64,000 nt of DNA from Hydractinia symbiolongicarpus (lineage: Eukaryota > Cnidaria > Hydrozoa > Anthoathecata > Hydractiniidae), in contig NC_079876.1 in assembly GCF_029227915.1 (NCBI RefSeq), positions 23,622,001 to 23,686,000 of the forward strand, written 5' to 3'. The notes below the pieces were generated by a model, which saw only the letters and a list, made by a program, of their open reading frames with translations, searched no databases and had not been told where the DNA came from. The position numbers and the translations under genes were made by a program. Each line of letters begins with the position of its first letter. Position 1 is the first letter of the stretch. Shown piece by piece: positions 1 to 14,273 of this stretch.

Positions 1-74
1 ATATTTTTTTTTTATTTTCCTAATTAAAATATAGCTCACAAAATTTGAGGTTTCTGGTTCCTCTTCACATAACG

Positions 75-145
75 TTGGGATTAATTAGCCCAGTTGGTTG
101 GAGCGCTGAAGTTAAGTGTAGAAGCCCCGAGTTTAAACCCATGAT
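75..145 (+). repeat. tRNA-derived SINE head or tRNA pseudogene
   Basis: The stretch contains an A-box-like TAGCCCAGTTGG near 86-97, followed by a D-loop-like GGTTGGAGCGC, and a degenerate B-box-like GAGTTTAAACCC at 129-140. Spacing and order match an RNA polymerase III internal promoter of tRNA type. The B box is altered from the GGTTCRANNCC consensus and I cannot fold a clean cloverleaf, so a tRNA-derived SINE relic or tRNA pseudogene is more likely than a working tRNA gene. Confidence 0.45.
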
Positions 146-358
146 ACCTGATAGATTGTTGTGTTTTTATAATTTCTTTTATTTTGATCTCCTGGTTATG
201 TTTCTTTTTAAAATGGTTTAGCTGTCTGCTTAAAAGATCAGCGAGGCTAAGTTTAATTCACAACCGCTACAGCAACATTATAGAAGGTCAATTTAAACCA
301 TAAATGTGTAACCCTAAATTAAGAAAATTTTGTTACGAGTTATTTTGTTACAAAACAA

Positions 359-436
359 TAGTGGTGCAAGTTCGACAATGGTGCAAGCTCGATAATGGTG
401 CAAGCTCAATAATGGTGCAAGTTCGACAATGGTGAT
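359..436. repeat. 17-bp tandem repeat, about 4 copies
   Basis: Four near-identical 17-bp units of the form GGTGCAAGYTCRAYAAT follow one another, with a partial fifth. The period is not a multiple of three and nothing around it suggests coding. It is a small minisatellite in the region downstream of the recognised NFI exons. Confidence 0.8.
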
Positions 437-3258
437 CTTTTTTGACGGTGATGCACCTAAAAGGCTTTAAACAAAATTTTTGCAAATTTTTGAAATCCTG
501 AGATAAGATTGTTATCGTTATCTGTGTTGTGATATGATTGTTAAGTCATTAAAATGCTTGTTCATCACAAATGCATTCTTTTTTTAATGAATCAAAAGTA
601 ATTGGCCACCATTTCCGATGTTGCATGGTACTGACGTCAAAGAGACAATATCATACTTCCTCGCATTCTTGCGAAGCTCCACGGAAAAAACAGTTCACTT
701 TGTTCTTAGTCTTTGTTGTTAAGCTGTTGTGTTTTTAAGGCGACGTCGACGTTGCCGTATTTGCTGTCGTTATTTTTAAGAACTGGTTTTAAATATGGAT
801 ATATTTCACTGGATTGAAACTTGTTGATTTCTTTTTTATTTTTAAAAGATTAAAATACTGTCAAACTAAACATACACATGAAACTTACACACGCCTACCT
901 ACGCTAATTACAAATATTTGTTTGTCCTGCGTCACGACGAGCTGAAAAACATTCGCACATGCGCACAAGATAAGGAAGTCTAAATTCCCTAGAGCAATCG
1001 CATCAGAGTAAACGCTTTTAAATGAAATAAGGAAACATGAATAAACATATAAAGAAAATAAAAATTTAAAAAACAGGAGCTAAATTAGTGAAATAAATAT
1101 GTTTGATACTTTGCAAAGTTCAGACGAGTTTGTCTTTAATATTTGCATAATAGAATGTTACCGTTTATTTTGTTTGCTTGTTTGTTTGTTTGTAACTTGA
1201 ATCGTAGGCAGCAAAAAGATACTCCTTCTTATAGCAGAGGTTCGTTTTTCCCTAGCTTATAACTTATTGTTTTCGATACTCAAAACATTTCACTGCCAAC
1301 ACCCTTAATTCATGTCGGTTGGTCAGCGCTGTTTTTGTTGAGAAAGATAATTCAAATGTATTATTTTGCAATAATTAAAAGGTTTGGTTAAAAAGCGTAG
1401 GCACGCAAAATCACCTGCGATTAGCCTATCCACACCAAACCACTGGCAATTAGCCTATCCTACACATCAATTCATATCATATCTTTGATTATTCTTGTTT
1501 TACAGTTATCTGATTAACCTTTTTTTCCTTAATTATTTTGTTTCTATCTGTGAGAAATTTCAGAAATAACTCCAGCTTATCCTTAACCAGTTTTATCTTT
1601 TAAGGATATGTTTTATTATGCTTTATGATTAGTTTTTCACGAATGACATGCAATACAGAGATATTTCTGAATGTCGATACAAACGCCTTATTTTTGAAGT
1701 AGTTGTTTATCTACGTGTAATTTGATGCTTTCTCAATAATTTCTCAATAAGTCCAAAGTAATTTTTGCACTTAATTAGACCTATCTAAATTTATGCATAA
1801 AACTTTAGTTTCGTATACCTTGTAGAAATCAAAATGACGAGAAAATTTCAAAATATTCAAAGAATCGCAGCAATATAATGAAAAAAAATTAGCAAAAATG
1901 TTTTGAACTGGCAGAAAAAACTTCCAATATGACGGATAAAAAAACATAAATATTTGATTAATTTGAATTTTAAATTTACTTGAAAACTGAAAGGCCTGTT
2001 CAACGGGTTTCATATATTTCATTGTTAATTGTTCTGTGTTTATTTGCTTATTTATTTGCATTGTTGTCTCACTCACTTTTGCTACGTGAAGTTATTTCAA
2101 GAATTTTTTACTTGCGTTTTTGTTCGATTTCATGAATGCTCAGAACCTTTTGATCGTGAACTCTCAATGTGGATCAATTGTTTAAGGGTGATATTTTCCA
2201 AGTTAAATTTAAGAGCCTTCATTACATTTGAGAAGAAAAATTAAAAATCGCATGTGAGTAAAAAAAAACACCAATTGAGTTGTCATTTTTTTCTTTTTTT
2301 TTTAACTAAAAATGAAAACAATTTTCTTTATATGAAACCAGTAACCGTAATTGAAAAACAGTTTTTGAGAGTTCTTTCAAACATTACAAAATTTGTGTTT
2401 ACTTTAATTGAAAAAAAATGTTTCGAAACCATACTCTGTTTTCATATCAAAGTATATACAAACAATTATATCTTGAGAGGTTTGACCACAAAAAAGTTTA
2501 TGAAGCGGGCAATCTTCTTTGGAAGCTTATAAAACTAACTATTAAGAGTGTTGTGTTACCGGATATGGTTTGAAAAGATGACCTTTTAACCTACGTAGGT
2601 TAGTTACCTGTGCAAACGAGACAGAGTTGGAATTTGGGATTCTCTTAATTAGGCATTGTTGTCTTGAACTAATCAATAACTCATTGTTTTTAAGTAGTTT
2701 AATCTTTGTCTCTTGTCACTGCTGCAAAAAAGGGTGTTTTTTTATAGGAAAGGGGCGTGACATTTTTAACGCACCCCCCCCCTCACCCTAATGCACCCCC
2801 CCTGATTTTTTGTACAGCCCAGATTACGTTTAGCTTCTTTTAAATACAATTTTTTATCTTTACACCTAAATCCATTTGATAGCAGGCTACATCTTTTAGT
2901 GCCAAGACCAAGTTGGCAACCAAAGTGGAAATAAAATACTGGAGAAAAACACCAACAAGAAACGGTGTGTAAGGACAGGCTATGTACAATAGTTCCCTTC
3001 CTCATTATGTTTTAATGATTTTATTGGTGATAGATTATCTCCCTAATTATTTCCCTTCTAACTGTCAATAATTTGATTGGCCAAATGTGTCATCATGCAA
3101 TTTCCGGACATGGAAGGAACACCAAATAAAAAAAACATTGAAAGTGATTTGTTATTCCTATGGTTACGCAATATAATCCGAATATGTAAAAAATAAAAAA
3201 TAATAATAATAAACGGTATAATCAATCAATCAATAAATTAAAAAGTAGATAATGGTAC

Positions 3259-6200
3259 CTCGTGCATATCTGTCTAATTCTTTTCTGCTGAATACACCTG
3301 ATGTTAAAATGTTCGGTTCACCTTCTAAGCCTAAAGAAAGAAAATCGTGTCTAATTAATGCAACTTGTATTTTTCGATTCTAGAAAATAAAATTGAAAGA
3401 AAGAAAAACGCTACAATTAATACAAGAGATACGAGGTTACAAAATTATCCCTGTCTAAATTTTCGCTTCTTTTGTTTTTTTATTTTTATTTTATTATTTA
3501 AGAATAGCATATCCTACAACTTAAATTAACAATTTATAGATTTTTTTTTGGTTCTCGTGGTATAGTGACGTCAGTGAATCGTTTTTTATCAACTTCTAAT
3601 CTCTACTGTTTAGTTAAGCCTGTAAAAGTTTTTGAAGTTTCAAGTAGCTGCTATATAACAAAATATTTGCAGCTTGAGTGTTCACGCTTAATCCAAACCA
3701 ATTGAAAGCGAAGCTGCAACGTCATTGGGTCATTTACTTGAAGTCGGGGTTATAGCTTAGCGGAGAATTTTTCATTACTCGCTATTGTTGCTTAAAGAAT
3801 AGGATTTTATATAAAAGAGGTAAGTTTTTTTCGTGCAAGAACAGTTTTGTGATTGGTTAAATTCAGACTTTCTTGTGAATGGCTACATTCAAAGTAATGA
3901 TTCGTGATAATTGGTTAAATGTTTGAAATATCAAGGTTTGATTGGTTTGTTAAGAAAACATTACAGTGTTTGCTTAAACGCTCTTATTGACGTCATTGCG
4001 ATGAAAAAGTAAATGTGATTTCGTTTTATACTCTACTTCATTTTAAATATGTCCTCACTTGAAAATGTTCTCAAAATAAAGAAAAATAAACACAGTGGTC
4101 TTCCGTAAAGGAAAACGCCTTGTATTATTTCGGCTTTTTTTTTTGTCTTAGGTAAACACACAGACTTAAGAAAGTGGTCAATTACGTACACTCAGTATTT
4201 ATGTGACAGTGACGAAGTTTTTCGCACAGCATAGTAAAAATGTGTCGTTTTTAGGGATTTCCTTGTTAATATTTGAAACTCTGCGTTAATAAGAGCCAAT
4301 GGAGAAGGACTTGGTGAGGTATATTTGTGCACTGCCTAATTCCAAACTGACAGGCTTTGTCACGCAAAATTGCGTACACAACTCCGGAATTTATTTCGTG
4401 CATGTTTACATGAAAACATAAGCGTACCTCTTTGCGGCAGGTAATTGGATAAAAAGAGATCTAACTCTTTTGCCACTATACAAATATGAGATGGATTCAC
4501 GCATAAAATGCGGTGTTTGCAGCGAGCAATCTTTCCAAGACGCTCTCCATCTGTGCTCTCCAGTGGGGTGGCGTGAAATAATATCATCATAACTAAATCC
4601 AATCTAAAATTTAAACAAAAATCGATTAAAAATGAAAAATACTGTAATTCATATTTGTATAACATCATCTTCCTTGATTAATTCCCGTGCATCGGTTTTG
4701 CATCCGTTCTTCGTGATTGGAGCTTTGCGTTACTTAGCAACTTGAACAGCAAGAACAACAACAATTGATATGCCACAATCAGCCTTCTGTGTTTCAAAGA
4801 CTATCAACGGCGCCTATACTCCGGATAGCGTGAATGCATCTCATAAATGCATTTCAGGTGCCACATTTTAAATGACAGCCCGAGGCTTTTTTTTTAAAAA
4901 AAGAAACTGTTTCGTACCTCCATACTTTATCAGCTTGTCGAAGACAGTCTATTCTTCTCATTTTCCCTTTCTGATCAGGATTGGAAATAATACACTCAGT
5001 GTTTTCTTTACCTGTAACCGCTGCAATAAATTCACTCCTATGAAAAGAAAACACGAAAGAATGTTTATTCTTTAAGGTTTTAGTGTTTGGATAAAAATTT
5101 ACTTCGAAAGAAGTTTATAGCTTATACTTTAGGTCTGTGTTATCTCAGCAACAGCAATCGCGGGACTCGCGAAGGGATGATTTCATTCATGCATTTTAGG
5201 TGCGCAAACTAAAAATGGCGTTTAATTTGAGCATTACTACTGATTACTCTTGCGCAGTTTGTTATAAAAAATTTAATACCTCATTATTGGTTTGCATTAA
5301 GGTTTTTCAAATTACTCTGTCATTCTTGGAATTAAGATTAAGTGTCTCATCCATACTCTATTGACGCCTGGTCATGCGTCACTGAGCAACATCAATGAAG
5401 CGCGAAAGTCAACAAAACACGCGTGTAAAAGATGAATTGTAAATACATAAGAACGTCTTTTTGTTCTTTACGGTCTATAGTAAAAATGACAAAGTCTTAT
5501 TGACGTCAGTTGCGATGTATTTTCGTTAAAATTTTGGAATAGAATCGCAAAAAATACAACACTCTGACGTAATCGTCTTCGCGATGAAATTGTTCGCCAA
5601 AAGGCTGGTACATCTATTTTTAGCCATGCCCCGTTTGTTTGTTTTTTGGTTACTTTTTTTTGGTAATCGACCAATTCTTTAGCAATTTTGATTTTTCTCT
5701 AACCAAGAATCGTGTTCCCTAATCAAGAATCGTGTTTTCCCCAAATAAGAAACGCCAACAAAAGCCGCAAATCGTAATTTTCTTAGCAGTATCGCGGATC
5801 ATCTTCGAAAATTAAGCAAATTATTTATTCCCTGTCGCAACAAGAGCGCATAACTTATTTACGAGTTTTGACATTAAATTATCTCTCATAAACAGATTTT
5901 TAATTTCCTATTCCTTCTCTAACTACCGCTTTAACTAACTAACATTTTAATTGTTAATGACCTATGAACCTTCTCTATCTTCCCTTCACCAAACAAATGT
6001 TCTCTTTTTTTCGATTATGCTATCGCTGTGACCTGGCGTGTGGGTTATGCGAGCATAAGGTGAAAAATAGAAGTGCGCGATCGCGTGATGACCTATGACG
6101 CAGTTAAACATCTTTTTTTACATTCAATATTGCAACTTTCGTTAATGACTTAATTAGAAGTAATCTTTTGAACACAAACTTGCAATGTTATAATATGTTA

Positions 6201-7791
6201 TAATATTTTGCAGATTGATTTATAAAAGCCTGGGTTCGAAAACCGCACTACCTGTAACATGCACATCTTTTGCGCGGAGTAATCGTAACGATCGCTAATT
6301 ATTTCTCGACTAACCTGCATTCTGGTTTAATGTCTTTTCGTAGTTTTGCTAACAATCTCGACGCCCACTTTTGTTTTACATCGTAAGGTTGATTTTCTAA
6401 CTCGTCTTTAGTTTCACGTAACAACTCCATACTCATTTTGGAGTCGTGTTTCTTGAAATGTTTACGCTTTCTTGCTTGCATGTTGAACCATGTGTAGGAA
6501 AATGTCTTCACCAACGGCAAGCATTGTTCGATGAATGGGTGGTAATCCTCCTGCGAGAGAAATTTTTATTAGTGAACGTTAAACATGTGGGATAAAAAAC
6601 TAAATACCCCTAGATATAAATGCTCTAGAAGTCAATCGGCATTTATGTCGTTTTTCCATTCAGCTCTTCTAAAATTTTCTTTAAATACACGCCAAGAATT
6701 GTGGTGTCAACCGAATACTTCGCAATGACTCCGCCTTAGATGCATTGCGTTATGTAAAATGAGAATCCAAACCAGTGTTAAACTTGATTTGTAAAGCTTA
6801 ACTTAAAAACAAAGTTAGTATAACATAGACAAATAAATAAAAGCATGAATATACTTTATTGAGTTGTGATTGGATGTGGTTAAACTGTTCCATGATGAAG
6901 TGAAGTACCTCTCACATCAGATGCAACCTGATAATGCATTGTCTTATCCTAACCCCCACCAATATATATACTGTTACGGTTAATCCGATATTATATCCGT
7001 TTTAATCGGATGCGGAATGATTACTTCATCCGCGAGAAGAATGGTTTTGGATGTTCTCATTTTGATGAGCGTTTAAGGAGAGAAATTAATTGGATGACAT
7101 GATTTGACGCCGTGTCAATCATGCGGATGAATGTATGCGGAACAAAATGTACTCAATATACCAACCGCGGAAGAATTTTTGGTGTTTAAATTTACTTAAT
7201 ATTCAATAACTTATTAAGATTGCCAGAAAATAAAGCGTAATTAATTTCTGTTCTTGGAAAAGTAAAAAACAATGTAACATTTCCAGCAAAAATATGCGAA
7301 GTGCGGTTATCTATGATTACAAAGAATTCGGTGTATTTTCCATCTGACTTACCACACTGCCGCTTTTAACTAATTTACGACTGCAAAGCTGAAAGTTCCT
7401 AAAATCTAAATTTGTAAAATCATTTTTGGACTATTTCGTAACTTGTAACTCTTTTTTCTCTCGAATTAAAATTACTTGCAGTATTATAAGGGACCTTGTA
7501 AAGCACCCAGCTGCGATTAAACCTAATTAAATAGGAATGGAAAACGCAACTAATTTTTTTGTGTCAAGAGAAAATCAGTAAGTAAACAAAAAAATATCCC
7601 TCTGCGTTAACGCACAGTCTCAAAAGTACGTTTTTTACTTCATCAAAACTTTGTTTTGTTGATTTATGCTTTTGCAACCAAATAATGACATTAGCAACAT
7701 AAGGAAAGCAAAACTTCAGCACGTAAACAAGAAATAAATAAATCAATCATATAATAGATGTAAATTAAAAATGGCGGCCTACCTCAGCCAT
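3259..7791 (-). CDS. NFI: Nuclear Factor I transcription factor, N-terminal and DNA-binding exons (partial)
   Basis: Minus-strand exons: 7783-7791 (ATG, Met-Ala-Glu), 6315-6550, 4918-5037, 4428-4603 and 3259-3330. All have GT-AG borders with matching phases (0, 2, 2, 1, 1), giving 204 codons plus one base. The joined protein carries the CTF/NF-I DNA-binding domain: [50 protein letters not shown] and [12 protein letters not shown]. The Cys residues in TEC, IDC, ARC and ILC match positions conserved in the family. The last exon carries [12 protein letters not shown], matching the conserved TSGVFS block after the domain. NFI proteins bind TTGGC(N5)GCCAA in the nucleus as dimers. Vertebrates encode most of this domain in one large exon, whereas here it is split over three. 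The gene continues to the left. Family assignment is very secure; the nine-base first coding exon is inferred from phase and donor. Confidence 0.93.
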
Positions 7792-9195
7792 GACTTGTGT
7801 TTGTAGGAGCATGTTTAAACTTCTCGTGCATTTAAAGTTTGTTTATGTTTCGCGTCCGAGTTGTATTAAATGATCTTACACATCAATGTCAATGTAAATA
7901 AAAGTCCATTATGTTCATTTTATTACATGTTTTTAACCAATTGAATTTGAAATGACGTAGATAAGAACCAATCAAATTTGTGTAATAAATAAATTGATGT
8001 CGATTGGATTAATAGCTATAGAATTGTTTGCATTAAAAAGGGAATGGCGCCAATTTGAAAATTGTTTTCCTGGTTGATTAGAGTTTGTGTTGCGTAGCCC
8101 GATAATGACGATTTTACCCGAGGTTTTTTAACATTTTATCATAACAGCGCTGAATATTTTCTCGTTTGAATGAATCAGATTTTGGTAAGTTTGTTTTGAT
8201 TGGTAAGATATGTGAGTAAAACATCATAACCCTACAAACAAAACACGTACACGCAATCCATGCGCCTGTTAAAGGCTGTCTGCAAGATCACGTGAATTCT
8301 CCATTGACGTCACAAAGCGACTTCGTTACTAGTACTATTTACTTAAAAATATGCAGAGCTTTATAAAACACTTGGACCAGTGTTGGAATTTTGTTTATTT
8401 TTTTCTTATATTGCTATGTCTGTTTTTGGTTGTCATAGGTTACCAATTATGCACCGATTCATATTGAATTAATCTGTCACTTTCATGACGTCAGCAAGCG
8501 TTGCATGCAGTTGGAAAAAAATGGATATTGTCTGAAAAGGAAATTTAACAGTATGTCAGACTTTATACGAAAATGCAAGTTCGAGAAATAAACGTCGCCG
8601 CTAATGGTAAACAAACAAAAACTCGGATTAGGGACGTGTTGACGTCAACAGTTTTCATTCCAGTCTGTTGTGTATCTTTGCTTTGCACAGTTCTATCTGC
8701 AATTAATCCGCCCAAAACTAGTTTGTTACAACTTTATTATTGGTGCGGTTGACTGTTGATCACCTTTAACTTACTTACATTCGTAGCAGAGCTGCACATT
8801 GTATTGTTTTGGCTTGCTCTCCTGCAAACTAACCTATAATTCAATGGAAGCCCTCAAATGGATTAATAATTCACAACATTCCAATTCACAGTGTACTGAA
8901 GTAGGGACTGAACTTGCAACCTTATGATGACTAGAACAAACAGTTATTGAAGTGAATAGTCGTCTGAAATCGGCTGCTGCAAACCAACTAATATGCTTAG
9001 GTTGGCTTTACACGTTGACAAAAAACAACTTACAACGTAACCACAATAAAAAAACAAACGATTTAATAATTATGTAATTCCCAAGTACCATTCATTTTTC
9101 CGATATATTATTAGTTTAATTGGTTTTTTCACGTGACATTTTTTTATTCATTTCTATCCTGTACAAATTTTGTTTTCTCCCTTTTTTAATAACTA

Positions 9196-9332
9196 GTCGT
9201 TAGCCCGTGGAAAAATCCCCGGGTTCGCCCGCTCTTTTTATACCTTACCGCGTGCGTCTCGCTACTTGCGCAGCTAAGCTACCATTTTGCGTGACAGACG
9301 GACAGACGTATACGGGTATTATAATATAGATG
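9196..9332. repeat. Dispersed repeat relic, GCCCGTG family, copy 1
   Basis: The motif CTAGTCGTTAGCCCGTGG is followed by AAAAATCCCCGGGTTCGCCC, then, about 90 bp later, a GACAGACGGACAGACG tract and an AT-rich end. The core CCCGTGG/CCCCGGG can form an imperfect hairpin, and GGGTTCGCCC resembles a polymerase III B box. Related cores occur at about 14238 and 14748, so this is a dispersed family, probably a non-autonomous element. Confidence 0.5.
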
Positions 9333-12300
9333 GATGAATAACTGCAACTGCGCTTCTCCTGAGCATATATTACAAAAAAAAGCAGACAATAATCAGTCAT
9401 CCACACAATTTGTTGTTAAATTCCCATTCACATTCTCGATAGCAAAATTTTATTTTTTAAGGAAAAGAGGAATGAAACAATCTCATAAATATCGAGTATT
9501 TTTCATAAACCTTCATAAGATGTTTTCATTCCACTAATATTATTGGTTTAGAAGCAATATTTCCTGCTGAGTGGACAATTTAAACATGGCTTAAAGAAAA
9601 CCTCTTAACTAAATGCTTTTTAGGGTCTAGCGCGACATTCTGTGCAGCGTGGCTCGTGTGAATTGAACTACCGCTTGGAGAAACATTGATGTGTGTGTTC
9701 CTATGGTTGTCACACGGTGTTAAGAACTTTATGGTAAATCAGGAACGAAAATTCCTTGTTGTCATTAATTAAAACGTCACTGATTAGATATGCACTTTTA
9801 ACGAGTTAATTAACAACATTTTATTCACGTGATACTGATGAAAAAATTGACGAGTTTTCGTGTCTACACATCTTATGTATGCGATTAAAATATTCCTAGG
9901 CACCAACATTAAACATTAAAGGCACCATTATCGAGATATTTATAGGATATGACGTCAACAAATGTTGATTTCTTTTCTTATTTTAAGCTCCCTGGTTATT
10001 TTGTTGCATTTTGACAAGCGCCGTTTAGCCTACGCAAATATGAATCAGCAAGATTTTAATGTTAATGCGCATGTCTCAATAACCCTGTTATGTTAAGTAG
10101 CCACATACGATAGCGAAAGATCGAGCAAGTTTTAGCGTGAATATTTTTTCCGCCATTTTTAATTGCAATTTTCCCTTCCATATAAACCCCTGGAGGAAAT
10201 AACTAGTAAAGTTAATCATCCGTGAAGCAAAGGTGATAGTAGAAGAACATGGAAGAGAAGCAATCAGTAATGAATTGGGGTCCATAGTAACAGTGTTTAC
10301 TTTTCCCCTTGGAATAGAAGAAATTTGCGTCACAAAAAGAACGTCTTTGATATTCATAGTATTATGGAGGTGTAGGCTTCAGCCGCGGACGGTAATACGT
10401 ATTTGCTTTTCCGGAACATATTCTTACTGTAAGCAGAATAATAGCCAGGAAGTTGAAAGCGTGTGAATTAATTATGTGGATAGATCTGCAAAAAAAGTAA
10501 TAATCTTTTCCGATCAATGTACGATTTTCCGATTCTGAAGTCACGTCGGCAAAAAATGATTACACTTTTACTGATGCGTTTTTTTGGTCAGTCATGCGCT
10601 AAATATAACATTGTACGTTAATAACCAATTAGATATTGTTGAATTTGAAATCATCTTTTCATATTACCTTAGCACGCCATTTTTCATCCTACATAAATTG
10701 ATAACTCATATTCGTAGAAAACTTTTAATTGTTTTTCCTTGTGGCTAGCACAAACGAAAAATGCGTAAAATTTGTGAGCAAAGTATCGTCGTTTTTGCTG
10801 AATGCGTTTAGGAAATTTCCATACGCTCTCTGCTTGAAATTGCGTACTATCTATCAAAACATTGAGATATGGTCTCTATTTTTCGTCATTTTTTGTAAAA
10901 AGTCTCATATGATCAAAAGAGTGTAGGGCGCCAAACAGCCTCTATTTAGTTGGATCATGATTTCAAAACTTCGAAACAAATTTTAAAATAAGAAGGTCTC
11001 ACAGCTGTTCCAAGTTGTTTTGTAACAAACGTTTGTTTGGACACTTTATCGTTAAGACCGTTTAACCGTGAGCATATTCACGTAAGAGATAGGCTAGATT
11101 TTTTCACGAGCAATGAGGTAAGCTTTGCACATGAACCTGCTGAAGCTCTAAAATGCGGAAAATGCACCATTTGAACCTGTTTTAACAAAAGTGTCATAAC
11201 TTTTAAGTTGAACTGTGCAAACAAGCATGTTTGATGTCTTGACAAGCAGCACAAGACATGCTGAAACGCATCGTTTCTCATTAGTGACTTCTTATAAGTA
11301 CATCAATTACACGGTCATACCTGTAAAAAAAGAAGACATTTATAAAAAACTAAGCCTCAATAAAGCTTAAAACTTTTGATAAGGTCGATGTTATGTATGG
11401 TATAAAGAAGGTAGAACTTTATATTTTTAAAGAGGCTACAAATTTTTATGCTACTTCTATTCGATATATTGTCAAAGTAACCTTTTTATACTATTCTCGA
11501 AGTCGACAGTCCGTTTCGTAGTCTCTTTTTATTTATATTTATTTTTAATATACAGAGCTATTATTTCTGTTTTGATTTGGTATCTTATAAACTTTTTAAG
11601 CTCTCCCTCTGCAATGTTATTTCAGGCGAACTCGTGATGCAATTTTGCTTCGTACAGTATTATTGTCTTGGTTACGGCCTTTGAGGTTACACTAAATGTG
11701 AAAAGGAGACCATAATGGCGCAGTTAATCCTGTATAGACTGAAGATGAAACCTAGTGACCTTTTCTCCCTTAATTGCGTAATTTTAACATTGAGCATCTG
11801 AGAAAAATAGGAAAAGTCTGACTTTGCGTTTTCTAGCAGTTCCTTCGTGGGATGAAAAAACCCGCAACTGTAAAATAGGTGAGCGATACTGTCTCAAATT
11901 AAGTTCTATCGATTTAACCAGGCATTATTATTTCAAAACAATAAAACTGTACCAATTCTTAACTCAAAGTGGGTTTCTTTTTCTAATAGAGTCTTTTGAC
12001 CTTTTACTGTTTTTTTATATAAAGCCGTTTGTTCTTTAGCTGTAACCAGGTCTGCGTTTGCAGGAAAGCCATGACAACCTATTGCGTCAATGGTTGCTAC
12101 CATATAAATTATCTGTTAGATTAGAAACCTCTTAAATGGCCGCGCCTGTGCGAACATTGCTGGAATTTTGTTGACCAATTATAAAGAAACAAATTGCAAT
12201 CACGCTCCGAATCCTTTTTGTCTCAGTCATTTTCTTGCCTCGACTACTCAGTTTTCTTTTGTCATCAATTTTTTGTTGATCCAAACTTTACAAAACAACG

Positions 12301-13087
12301 AAATAGGAAATAACAAATAAAATATATGAATTAAAATAAATAAATAAATAAATAAAATTTGTTCGCATTTCTATTATATCAAGTTTTATCTTTACGTGGT
12401 ATTCGAAACCATGTTATTTTCAGCTATCAAAGTACACAGCTGGAAAACAAATAAGATCGTTATAAGAATTTCTAAAAATCATTTTTGGGTTGGTTAAGCA
12501 GTATATATATAGCTTGATTTTTGTTTACATTGAGTGGAATCTGTAGCTCTTGCCAACATAAACAACACATCATATGTCAACGTTTTGCATAATTTACAAT
12601 GTCTGAAAACAAATCAATAAATTAAAACAAGTGACACATAAGGGACGTGGAAATTGTAATGACATGTCTGACTTTTTTTTAGTTATTTCTATTTTCTATT
12701 TATTTGTTTATTTATTTAGCCTCGACAGAGGATAAAATGAATATAAAATATATAATACTATAATAATAGAAACATTCGTGCACTCATTATATGCATTTTC
12801 TCACTTCACAATCCTTAAAAAGTATGAATAATTCTCATTGGAGACGTAATCAGGAAAACACTACAAGTCATGTGAATTGAAAATTAGATACGTAAACTCA
12901 AAGTGCTGTGCAACCTAAAATCCGTAAAAGCCGTTTTTTAAAAAGATTCCTTTTTTCTGTCAACAAATAATCAACTTCTCGAAACTTGAGCCGCGCTTGG
13001 TGGATGAGAAAAAGCCTGAAGAGTAATTGTGGTCCACGAAAAATACACGTTGCATTTTTAGTTTTCAGGACGCGACAAATCACTACG

Positions 13088-13185
13088 TCACGACAACTCG
13101 CAATGTTACGACAACTCGCAATGTTACGACAACTCGCAATGTTACGACAACTCGCTATGTTACGACAACTCGCGACATTACATTG
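13088..13185. repeat. 18-bp tandem repeat, about 5 copies
   Basis: About five consecutive copies of CGACAACTCGCAATGTTA, the later ones diverged, form a short array. The 18-bp period keeps several frames open on both strands, which creates short repetitive peptide frames that I do not regard as genes. Confidence 0.85.
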
Positions 13186-14237
13186 GCTACCCTTAAAATT
13201 TTCACCAAAATTATTTGGAGAGAAATAATACACGGATTTGGTGTGGTTGGGATATTGAAATATGGCTGATCGCACGCCTGGATATACATTTTTATGATGA
13301 AAAGGATTACATTTTTATTATAATCATCTAATTGAATAAAACAGACCTTTTTTTAGAAATAACTGATATCTTTTTGAAAAAAACTTTGTGAGACAAAAGA
13401 TAGAACAAGATTTTCTCAAAGTAATGACGAACATTTTTTCTTCAGTGAAACGACAGGATTAGGACGCGATATAGCAAAAAAAAAACAATTATTTTAAAAT
13501 TACCATATACCATTAAAACTTTGTGATGCAAAAAATAATAGATGGAGAAAAAATGAATATATCTGTTGATTTTAATTTTGTGCAATGTTAAAATTGTCAA
13601 TGGAGTTGAAATATAACTCTTGCATCGACGTCAAGAAAAGCAAAAAAATCTGCCCTCCAATATTTGACTCGCTGCACGAAATGTTATGCTCATTATGTCA
13701 TGCGCATTAAACCCTTTTAAACAGCCGCCACCCACCTCCACGTGAAAAAACAGTCCCCTCATTTCTCCCACCACATGTCAAAATGCACTACGAATTATAC
13801 TAACACAGCTATAAGATATTTGAGAACAAGAATCAATTCAATAAGTCGACCACATGCAAGTTTATTTTATCAATTTTACCGCAAAATTAGCAAGTGGTAT
13901 ATTTTAGAAGTTATTTTTAAGGTATAACATGCCTGTGGTTGTAAAGTTACGTAAAGAATAAGAAATAAATAGTATAGTATTATACACAAAAATTTGTTTT
14001 GCGAGATATGTTTAAAAATAATAGCTCTTGATCTAACGGGTGATTATTCTCATTGCTAACTACATCCCCTTTTACCCTAACATAAATGTTAAAACTTTGC
14101 AATGATCGGGTCTAACGTGGCATATTTCTTTGACAAAAATTAATCACCGCAAACTTATACTTTTTTTATTATTTTTTTTCACATAAAACTAAAATCAGTT
14201 TCTTGGTAACGATGTAACTTAATATAAAAAATTAATC

Positions 14238-14273
14238 TTTGCCCGTGAAAAAATTCACGGGTTCGCCCTTTAG
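14238..14273. repeat. Dispersed repeat relic, GCCCGTG family, copy 2
   Basis: The segment TTTGCCCGTGAAAAAATTCA followed by CGGGTTCGCCC shares the core of the copy at 9.2 kb. Here the hairpin is better preserved: CCCGTGAA pairs with TTCACGGG across a short A-rich loop. Only the core is recognisable. Confidence 0.45.

Larger units (their letters stand above)
1..3258. other. Region downstream of NFI exon 5, no exon recognised
   Basis: No exon with a compatible phase (a phase-1 acceptor on the minus strand) and recognisable NFI sequence was found here. The remaining NFI exons, encoding its activation domain, are either here but too diverged to recognise or lie beyond the left edge. The stretch holds a tRNA-like SINE head, a 17-bp tandem repeat, short TTTG-rich tracts and one TGACGTCA palindrome at 632-639. 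Confidence 0.5.

Noticed and set aside
2766-3005. Minus-strand frame just downstream of NFI exon 5
   Set aside because: It does not match NFI sequence, and no phase-1 acceptor links it to exon 5.
12898-13275. Overlapping frames with NIASCR or RNVTTT repeats
   Set aside because: They are produced by the 18-bp tandem repeat at 13088-13185; no splice sites or domains support them.
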